A stretch of DNA of 64,000 nt, from contig OZ234501.1 in NCBI GenBank assembly GCA_965153455.1, forward strand, positions 4,216,001 to 4,280,000, in the 5' to 3' direction. The notes beneath the pieces are model-generated. The model saw nothing but the letters and a program-made list of their open reading frames with translations, did no database searches and was not told the DNA's origin. Origin of the DNA: Sphagnum compactum (Eukaryota > Bryophyta > Sphagnopsida > Sphagnales). Below, piece after piece: positions 54,029 through 64,000 of the stretch (the first letter of the stretch is position 1; each line of letters begins with the position of its first letter). A program made the position numbers and the translations under genes.

Positions 54029-57000
54029 TAATGAATCTAAACACAATATCCTCCTTCCCTTGGTAGTAGGCAAGCTTGGCCAATAAAATGGAACTCGGAG
54101 TTCACAATAGTAACACCTGTGGAGCATTGCTCAAAATGTGAGACCTGATGAAAAAACCACATGTTCAATGCGCCACTATCTTGCAAGGTGCAGTTGCCGC
54201 AATAACAAGCAAGAGAGACCTTTCTTCTAGGCTTGGTGTTTGGTCAAGTTTTTCACCTAGTTTCTTTCACGACTTGCTTTGTGTTATTGGCGATGGGTTT
54301 AGGTCCTAGGTTATGTTTTGTTGTGTTTTTTTTTTTTTTCCCCTAGGGCTCCATATTGTGCATTTTGTGCTTTGGAGTGTTGTGTTTGGTTTGGACTTCA
54401 ATCCCTTTCCTCTTTTTTTTGTGTGTGTTTTCCTTCTCTTGTTCCTTTGATGGGAGTTTTTCCTTTGATGGGTGAAAACCATATGGACCGTTCCATAGTC
54501 TACAGTGTGTATTTGTTATTGGAAAAATGAGGCCCAAAAATTTGATTAAGCAATTGACATGCTTGTTTAACAAGTGCTGTTGTTGTTTTGATGGGTCGGA
54601 TCCGGATGGAAGAAGCTGGAGAAGAGAGAGAGAGGGGGAAGGCAGGGAAGCAGCAGGCACATTATATAATGTGTGAATATAACGGTAAGTAAGCCGTGTG
54701 AATAATAATAACGCACATGGCTTGTCGTTTTGTGCATTGCTTCATAGTTTTGAAGGGGCTTGTGTCGTTTTGTGCCGTGCATTAGTTTTGAAGGAAATCA
54801 TGCAATTCATGTATGTTCTGATGATGTTCTGCTCATGGAGAGCAGAGATAGACGGAAGAGTCAAGATAGGGAGGAGGGAACTTTGTTGGTCAACATCAAT
54901 GAACGGGAAACCAAAAAAAACACAGAAAAAAAAGTGTCAGGAAGCTCTTCACCTACTAACTAGTGACAGATTTTTGACTGACCAACTCATGCATCTAACT
55001 ATGCCTCAGAAAATCAATGTCTTGTCCAGACTCTGCAGCAGGGATGTGTGATAATAATAATAATAAGTAGAAAAGGACAGCATTGATCTCTTCACCAAAG
55101 TCTGTGTGTGTTGCTACAATGTTTTGAGTGAGAGAGAGTAGAGAGAGAGAGAGAGAGAGGTGTGGTCTCTTGCAGTCTGCAGATCAGCAGGTGGCTCAAG
55201 CACATCACTAAGGGGGAGGAGCAGGAGGAGGAGCAGGAGGAGGAGGATTTTTACTACTACTACTACTACAGTCTACTATAATTACTCACTCCTCCACAGT
55301 TCCGTTTTGTCGCACACAACCCATCAGTGTTTTTGGGCAATTTTTGTGGTATAAGGTCCAAAATGGTGATCATGCAGAGATTTGGTTACAAGAGAGAAAC
55401 GAAAATATGTTTTTGAAACAACATCCTTCTATATTTTTTGGCTACCTACTTGAACTGTGTATAGAAAATATGGCTTTTTTTTTTTGGGTTAAACTTTGGC
55501 CTAATTCTGGCTATTGAAATCCTCATAAAGCACATGATTTTAACACTTTTGATTTTGGTATAGCATTTTTGGCTATATATATATATATAACAAAGCACAA
55601 AAAGAGGCTGCAACTCACAAAGGGGTAACACGACAGGTAGGAACCACTTACTGAATATACTCTGCAGTGCTCAGAAACATGTCCCCTGGCAGCAGCCAGC
55701 AGCAAGCACCTTGCTTGTCAGATGACTTACAAGGAGGAGGATTTGTTTTTACAAGTACCCACCATGGATCTCCTGCACCTTCTTCAAGGATGAGGATAAG
55801 AGGGATTTTTTGCCATTATTTTTTCTTTTTATCTTTTTTGCCTTGTCGACTAGTTTAAGGTTGGTTATGGGTGATTGATATACTTGGGAACCAAAGGGTT
55901 GCTCCTTTGCTGCTGCCGCTGCTCTCTCTCTGCTGTTGTTGTTGCTGCTGCTGCAACCAGCTACAGCTCCCTCCTACCACTGCAACCCAGCAGCAGCAGC
56001 AGCAAGCTGTTACCCAAAGGAGAGAAAAACAAAATGACACATTCTTGAGTAGTTGTGGCAGCATCTCTCACTATTATGTCTCCCACAGAGCAGTCATCTC
56101 CTGCTGCTGCAACTACAATAATATATATTCAATAACTTTTGTACATATCATGTATTTTTGTGTGTTTCTTCTACATACTAGTACACCTGCAAAATATATT
56201 TGTATATTTACAGATGATGAGTGAAGCAAGTGCATAAGTGTATGTGTGTGTTTGTGTGTGAGAGAGAGAGAGAGAGAATGGTGCATCACACGACAAAAAG
56301 AAGATAAAGATTTGCTTTAAACTGAGATGATGAGATTCCATAGACACTTCTTGAAGATAAATCCATCAAACACACACACACACACACAAAATATGTAGAA
56401 GTGTGTTCATACTGAATTGGCTTGGCTTCATCAACTTTCCATCCAACAATTTGACAATTTGATAATGAAAATCGTGTGAAATTCATTTTTCATAAGTTCG
56501 TAATTTTTGAATACATAATTTCAAAAAAACCCACGGTTTTAGAAGTAAGGTTCCTCCAACTCGACTGCCTCAAAAATGGAAAAACAAGGGTGGTGTGTTC
56601 CATGAGAGTGCTAGCTAGGTCACACTAGCATCAATTTACTTCATTACTTGAATCCTCGTCCTCTCGGTTGGTCGTCATCAGGAGGTAGGGTTTTTGTCCA
56701 GTTCTTAACCAATTTCAAACCTGACTTATTGATTATGAATAACTAACTACCTTCAGGCCTTTGGTGATAGATAACTGGTCATTGTCTTTGTCCGCGGCCA
56801 AGGTATCACACTAATAAGGTGAATTTGTGTAAAGTTTTAAGTGGGTTGTCGTCAACCTCTTCATCCATGAATAAGGCAGCTGTTGTTCAAAGTTTTGCAA
56901 CCTCTTCCAAGCTTCATCATAACATGACAAATCATTAGCCAAGAAGGGGTAGACAATTTGGACCTATTTCTTCTCTCTTCAGTTTTCTTTCCCCGCCAGA
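54029..57000. other. Intergenic DNA with leader-like low-complexity tracts, no gene seen
   Basis: GA (55137-55159 and 56259-56277), CA (56370-56388), GGA and CTG/CAG tracts (55210-55250 and 55906-56010) resemble plant 5' leaders, but no coding exon follows. A short imperfect duplication containing TTTTGTGC and TAGTTTTGAAGG lies at about 54722-54795. Confidence 0.45.
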
Positions 57001-60000
57001 AACAAACAACCCAAATTGTTATGAAGTGCCTTTTGTGTTATGAGAATGCATGCAAATTATTATGAAACCAGTCTTTGAAAGATTGCAGGAGTGAGGAGTG
57101 GGTAGGTAAAGTGTAGAATGGCTATACCATTGGGAAAAAGGAAGGAACTACACTATTTACTCCCTCCTCCCCTCTTCCCCTCAACCCCCAAGCACATAAG
57201 TGGCATGTTCTAGACTCACAAAAAGAGCATCATCATGAATTTTTTCTACATCATGTTGGTGTCCTTGAGAAATGATGCTTGCTTTCAAAAACTTGCTAGG
57301 TTTGCACATGACACCAAAATGATCTGCATTCAGAGTCCCTTGCTTGAAAAGTCCAAAATTAGGAAGCACATCGCACTGCGCTACCTATAAGCCTAGTACC
57401 TAGGCTCGCTCAACAACAAGGTGTTTTCTTCTTTTTTTCTTTTTTCTTTTGTTTTCTTTTTTAGTTCAGCATTAGTAAAAATAATAATTCAGCATTACGA
57501 ATAGTAATTCAGTAAAAATAACAATTCAGCATCATACTAAATAATGAAGGTATTGTGCTTGAGAGCTTCATTTGGGTAGTACACTAGTCCATGTAGGTTT
57601 CACTAAGGGCATTTGACACCAGAAATTGACCAAAACTCATCTACCGATTTCTGTTTGGTTTTGACAGTATCAAGCTCTTTCCCGACAATTGGATGAATGT
57701 GATGATGATGTGACAAGGTAACAATAGAAGCAAGAATATAAGATTCCAATGCAAACTCAATGATGCTCTTGAGTTCATGAAGTTCATTGATGAACATTCA
57801 CTTTTCATTCATCATTTAAAAAGTTCATTCAACATCTTCACTTTTCATCCATTGTGAATGAATGTATTATTGATGATGCTTCTAATAATGTCTCACATTC
57901 AAATTACCAATATATTATGGTACTGTTGCCACCGTCACCTTATGTTGTCCATTGAGACATCTTTGACCAAGTGGTTTGGATTATCTTTGAAGATTGAATT
58001 TATGTTACTAATGTAGCTAAGTTTGTGATGATGCAATGGTTGTAGTTTTTCCAAGGACATTTCAAGGGACATGGAATGGAATCTAATACAAACCTTCAAC
58101 TCTATTTGGAAAATGTGTATTTTCTAGCAACACTATATGTTGCAAAACATCTTTTTGACATCGCATTAGTAGATTCGTCATTTTTTGGAGTAATTTTCTA
58201 CTTGCATAAAATGAGATCAAAATTGCAGTCTTTAATTTAAGATATAAGAAACATCATAAATTACACCCCATAACATACCCTAACATCTATCATTAAACAT
58301 ATGCTAGGACTTTTATATTTAGATATAGAAATAAAATATTTAATTTGATTCAATTCAACATTCATTAATCACATTCATCCATCATCATCCATTTATCATC
58401 GACAATAAATGCTTTGAATGTGTTCAAAAAAGTTCACATTGTATGGTGAGCCATATGGAAGCTTCCTTGAGCTAGGTCTCCATATGGGTATAAATGGAAC
58501 CCCTCATAAAATTGTATTTAATTTGTTCAACACCAATTTATGGTACCACTTAATTATGTTTTAACCTTTTTTTTATATTTCAGGTTTTCATTATTTGCAT
58601 GTTTTGAACAAACATTTGTTTCTATCATTTCTCGCATGTACATTATGGCCTTGTTTTAAGTTATCATTGGTGTGTGGTTTGACTTAAGTTGAGGATTTTT
58701 GCTATGGTTTGTCATTGTACTTGTGGAAGTTGAAACTATTTTTGGTCATGGTAGTCTTTCATGCCCATAATAGTTTGAACAATCTCCTCATCAAGCCTGC
58801 ATTTATTTTTTATGTCTAAAATCCATGCCACATCAAAAGATGAATTGTAATTACATCCACATAATAAATATTTATTACTTGTATGCAAGAACAAAACTCA
58901 ACCACTTTGTGAATCCACGTATATAAAGCAATCAAGTCTTGGCACCATTAACATGCTTTCCTATAACACAGCACCAAACAAAGGCACCGCAAATCAATTT
59001 CCTAGATAAGTTGATAGAACATGTTCAAGGTACCTAAGGTTTTGTCTTGACCAAATATGTTTGGTCATTTAACTTCATCCATATTATTACCCACATTAAT
59101 GAGCCCAAATCGGACTCATTGACATGTTATTATTGAGCAAACCCTAGTTTCATTTAATTTGGTTTCCACCTTTGTTGGAACATTAATCTCCATTGCTCAA
59201 CAAATTGAATTATTCCTTGAAAATTTAATGTCATTTTGGAAATTTAGACAAAAAGCGCACATCCATTAACAAATTTTATGTTACTCTTCACCATAAATCA
59301 TGCCTAACTATTGTTCAACCAATTGACATGTGACATCTTGTGAGACAAAGCTACATTCATCTTAATCAATTTCAATGTGGATTAAAAGGTGATGTAAAAA
59401 ACTTACCTTACAAACTCTTCCAACTACCAATCAAGCCATTGCACATGTTATTCAATAAAATGAAACATTTTTTTAATATTGTTAGAAATGTTATTGGGAC
59501 CCATCACCAATCCTAATGAATTATGCATCTCCCATGTCCCAATCACTATCAACTACACCAAAAAATGACCCCTTCCAAATTCATGAGATTTTATGTAGAC
59601 CTCTCTCAAAAAAGAAAATAAATGTCAACATGAAAACATTGTTAATATTGTGGAGAATTACATCACATTGCTAATGAATATCCAAATAAACATGGTCACC
59701 ATACATCACATGTCATTTTGGAGGAGGGTTTTTTCAAATTCACAAATTCTTAATTTTTAAATGAATGGTTGTCGTTTTCAAATAATGGATGTTTATTTTA
59801 CATCATTAAAAGAGAAAATATGAACATCCATCATTTTCTTGCCACCTTAGTGTGATTTCACCTACATGAGACATTTCACGTCCATTCTCAAACATCAAAA
59901 TGTTAGAATTCCCCTAATCATGATTGTGTTTGTGAACTCAAATGTGAACATGGAAATAGATGTATATAAATGGAAATTGATAAGATTCTTAATAGTACAC

Positions 60001-61815
60001 AAGGATCAAAGTGTTTCAAATCATTAGTTACGAGAACAAGGGTTTTCGTGCATGTTGCAAAGAAAAGAGACAAATTCTTGATATATATGTCTTTCTAGCA
60101 CAAAACTTTATACACAACAATCATAGTTGAAATCCCTAAATTTTATATGAATATTATTTCTAAAAAAGTAATATGAACAATGTCAACATTTTATTTAAAC
60201 ATCAACCCTATATGATCAACTTTGACAAAGATGCATAACCCCTATAACTTGGCACAAGGTGAACTTATAACACTTCAAAAATACATAAATGAAAATCTTG
60301 AAAAGAAGTTCATTCAACATTCCAAATCTTCAACTAATGCCTCAATCCAATTTCTAAACTTCTCTCAAAATAAGTGTTGATTATTGTGGATTGAATGATA
60401 GTATTAGCTTAAAAACTTAATCCATATTTATTCATCCATGAATTTTCAAAGAAAATGTAATTATTTGTGTTTCAAGAAGGATTATTTATGTAATAAATGT
60501 GTACATTTCAACAAAAAGTGGATATTTTGAGGTTGAATATTCTTCTTTACATTATTTGAAAAAAGTTTATCACATGCAAACCATTTTATGAATTATAAAA
60601 CCCCATGATTTGGGGAAAAGTTTAAATTAATTCAAGATTATATAGCATCAATTCAATGATTTCTATAATTAAATATAATTCATATTTTCTTCAAAATATG
60701 TAAATATTATGATTCCGTTTGCATTATGTCATATTTTCATTATTTATAAATATTAATGTATCATGTGCCATTGACTTGAATGTGAACCAGTTACCCAACT
60801 ATCATTATTACAAAACATGTCCCCATCCCACTATGCATTCCATTTGACATCTACTCAACATTGAGTGGGAAGGGCCGTGCATACTTAGTACCAAGCATAT
60901 TGCACTTGGTATCGATGAAAAGCAAAGTTTTCATACTTGTTTGTTGTTAAATGTTAAACACCTTTCTAAGATATGATGCCTTATATCCCATTCCTTTGGA
61001 AATTTGTCATTTTTTGGAAATGGGTACGCAACGAAATATTTGATGATGTCGTCATTTTTTTCATAGGTTAAAAGTATATTGAATGAATATTTTAATATTG
61101 TGCAAGATGACATGGACAAAGATGTCAATGTAACAAACAACATGTTAAAGGTAGGTAAATTGTCTTTGTCCCGTGTGGTCCTCAATTTGGTTTATCAACA
61201 CAAAACCAAGGTTGATCCTGGCAATTGGACCTTCTTGAAGTACATTGTTTTTATTTAGGTGATTTTGTATTGTGTGTTATTGAATTCAATGCTTGGCTTA
61301 TAAATATAACAAGCATCCCAAACATAAGAGATTGTTCTAAAGTTGAACATTTAGTTCACTTTTGAGTTTCCCAAGAAAAATATTTCATTTTTTGGGATTG
61401 ATAACCTCTCTTCTATCGCTTCTCACAACGTGCGTGGCATTCTTTAATGTTGGGTGTCCATTTTGACAAATCTTCATTCATTTCTTGACCAAAAAAAAGT
61501 CAATTAGAAGAAAAAAAAATTTAAAGAAAAAAACCCATGTCTTTCTTGTATTGCACAAATTCTTATATTTAATCCATGAAAGAATTGTTCACTAGTTCTT
61601 CATGTCACATTTGAATGTTCAAAAAAATCTCCAATCCATCTTATGCACTTCTAATCCACTTTTGATTAGACAAAGCATGTAGAATAACAATTTTTCATTT
61701 GAGACTTTTCTTTATTTTTTTGAAATCTTTTTGTGATTTTTAAAATGTGAGTTTTTAGCAAAAATTTACCATTTCTTTTTTATCTATATTTTATTTTATA
61801 TATATATATATTGAT

Positions 61816-61857
<42 letters not shown>

Positions 61858-63840
61858 CAAGTATTCAACTTTAAGCCAAATTGGAGGTGGTTGTAGATGG
61901 CATTTTGTTGTTGAGATTCATCTTCTTTCACAAAATCATCCCTACTAGATTTGATTTAAAACATGTCTTACCAAAACATCATGAGTAAATTTGGCCAAAT
62001 GATATATAATAGCATTCATTGCTTCAACCACAAAAATTGACAATTGAATTCAATTAGTCAAAAAGATTTGTTTCCACAATGTTCATGTTTTTGAATTCTC
62101 CATAATTCCCAAATTTTCTAATAAGAACTACCCCCTAGTTAATTCATTACTAATAATTTACATCAACAACCCAAAAAAACATCATTGATATATGTTATAA
62201 AGAAGAAAATATTATTAAAAAATTTATGAATGGATGCAAATGTTTTTGGTTAATCTCAAAGAAGTCACTTTCATTTTATTCTAAACGACATGCAAAAAAA
62301 CATAGGTGCAAAGTTTATTGAAAGAAAAAAAAAGTTTTAAATTACTTAAATAGAAATATAGTGCCTATAATCCACTATGATAATATATGTTAAATATACC
62401 TAGAATATACCATTGTTTCATAGCATATTTTAAAAAATTACCCCAAATGCTTCATAAATATATAAGCAAGGACTTCCCATGGGGTTCATTCAAGATAAAG
62501 GTTTCATTTTTTATATTTATGAAAAAAAAAATTCTTTTCATTAGATATCCAATGATGTCAATTAGTGATTAGGCCTTTTTTTACCATTTTAATATCATCA
62601 CTAGTGGTCATTCCTCTTTTAGGAATCTTCCCAAAACAAATTATGCCTTCATTATGGCCCACACTATTGCTGATATGATTTATGTCCCTCCTATTCAACA
62701 AGGAACTATTGATATTTTGAGTGGGATTTTTCATGCTAAAGAAAGGATCAAAAGATTGGTCTCAACTATTTATTTGATGCATTTGAAACTTTCAATGCCA
62801 TGTATGATCCTTGTGCCTTTTCTGCTTCAAGTTAATGACATTTTACAAAGATTATGACTAGTCAAGCTAAACAATCAAAAAATTAGAAAATCATATAGAA
62901 AATGAACAATATTGTTAAACCCATTAGAAAATTGGGTTCAAAAGTAGGATCACAAGTTCAAATGGATGAAATGTTAAATGCATAACTCAAAAATAATAAA
63001 ATAATAATGGTAGCACAATTTATTTTCAATTTTGTTTCATCATATCATTTATCATAAACTACATGTCAATGGGCAAGATTTCATTTCTTCATCAACAAAA
63101 AATTGCTTATGTTGTCACCCACACGATGCAACACCATTCTAAATTGCAAATGTTATATATTTAGTGTGATATGATTAAATGTCACTACAAATACAAACTT
63201 AAGACTAAGCATTAAGCAATTTGCTTTAGAGCTCGTAAATGGGTGTCTTTTGTGAGATGAGCTTTTTTAGCTTGAAAATGTTTTAGAATGGTTTGGGAAC
63301 TATGTACAATGTGTCATTTTTCTTGGGGGTTTGTTGTAATGGATGTAAGAGTGGTTTGAAGATAGTTGTTGAAAAGGTCAGTCTTTCACACTTATCAATT
63401 ACTAAAACATAGGTGGGGATGGTGGGAATTTGTTTGATAGAAAAACTAAAACTTTGATTTGGAAGTTGAATGGACATATCTTTTTCCAATATAAGGTGGA
63501 TGTCAACAATGTTGAGTGGAAGTTCAAAATCCAAAACTTGGTATTGGCCAAACAACTTAATCAAAACTATCTTGGAAACTATGGATGAAATAAACATTAT
63601 ATATTACGAAAACAATTCAATGATTAAGTGATTTGTGGTTGTGATTTCTAACAATTGGTAGCTAACAATGTAAACCTAAGGTGCCGTTTGTGACATTTCT
63701 TCGCCCAAAGTTATTATTTGTACACATGACAAGCATTCCCATTACAAGTTCCAAAATCATTACTAAACGATTTGTTTTGTTTTGCACACATCACAAATTT
63801 ATAAGCTTCATGGGTTCATTCCAAATTTGTGCAAGATTTG
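57001..63840. other. AT-rich intergenic DNA, no gene seen
   Basis: Only scattered open frames of 60-105 codons occur, with no domain I recognise (for example minus strand 63283-63597 and 60931-61185). Composition and decayed frames suggest old transposon sequence, but no family can be named. Confidence 0.5.
61819..61856. repeat. GT dinucleotide microsatellite
   Basis: About 19 GT units, preceded by a short TA run. Confidence 0.92.
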
Positions 63841-63890
63841 TTATTTCATAGGTTCATATTGTTTAAACATGAATGTCATGCATTATTTAA

Positions 63891-63920
63891 ACACGAAAGT
63901 TGTGTGCACAACTTTCGTGT
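63891..63920. repeat. Hairpin with 14-base perfect arms
   Basis: ACACGAAAGTTGTG, a two-base TG loop, then its exact reverse complement. It sits in a wider area of related short blocks with GTTTAAACA and GAATAGGCATA on both sides, reaching the window end. Confidence 0.9.
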
Positions 63921-64000
63921 GTAAACATCATGAATAGGCATACAACATCTATGTTTAAACAATACGAATAGGCATATGACATTTTTGTCTAAACAATGTG
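63921..64000. repeat. Short tandem units at the right edge
   Basis: Two units of about 40 bases share GAATAGGCATA, an AACAT- or GACAT-like block and a TGT-TAAAC block. The array may continue outside the window. Confidence 0.6.

Overview
The window is nuclear DNA of a land plant. The genes have many introns with GT-AG borders, and the coding regions encode plant-type proteins: a cellulose synthase catalytic subunit, a TPD1-like secreted ligand, a CCR/phenylacetaldehyde-reductase-type SDR, a type II methionine aminopeptidase and a METTL13/EEF1AKMT4-type methyltransferase. Intergenic DNA is AT-rich and full of microsatellites (GA/CT, TA, GT, GTAG, homopolymers), short TTTAGGG tracts and decayed transposon sequence. 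Gene spacing of 8-20 kb and several residues unlike common flowering-plant proteins make me lean to a non-flowering or early-diverging plant. That is an inference; the species cannot be fixed from the sequence alone. Layout: (1) 50-2097, minus strand, first five exons of a SAM-dependent methyltransferase that runs off the left edge. (2) 2.1-7.4 kb, AT-rich DNA with degenerate and tandem repeats. (3) 8219-10154, plus strand, complete six-exon SDR/reductase with a TATA box and a GC-AG intron. (4) 10.2-17.2 kb, no gene, but a perfect 40-bp palindrome and a 242-bp tandem duplication. (5) 18501-24305, plus strand, complete 14-exon CESA of 1094 residues. (6) 25.6-26.95 kb, broken CACTA-type transposase remnant. 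(7) 28.1-29.05 kb, fragment of a SAP18 gene, probably a pseudogene. (8) 31652-36261, plus strand, complete 12-exon MAP2 of 483 residues with all six metal ligands. (9) 37392-37659, weakly supported two-exon small ORF followed by AATAAA. (10) 37.7-46.2 kb, low-complexity DNA and dispersed repeats. (11) 46.2-50.6 kb, a seven-copy array resembling repeated 3' splice sites, then a TPD1-like gene whose last exon is duplicated in the same splice phase, each copy encoding a full six-cysteine domain. (12) 50.6-64 kb, AT-rich DNA with no gene I can support. The genes do not form a pathway cluster. CESA acts in cell-wall synthesis, MAP2 in N-terminal methionine removal, the SDR probably in aldehyde or phenylpropanoid-like reduction, and the TPD1-like protein in peptide signalling. 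The most unusual structure is the TPD1-like locus, where one signal-peptide region could be spliced to either of two divergent ligand domains.
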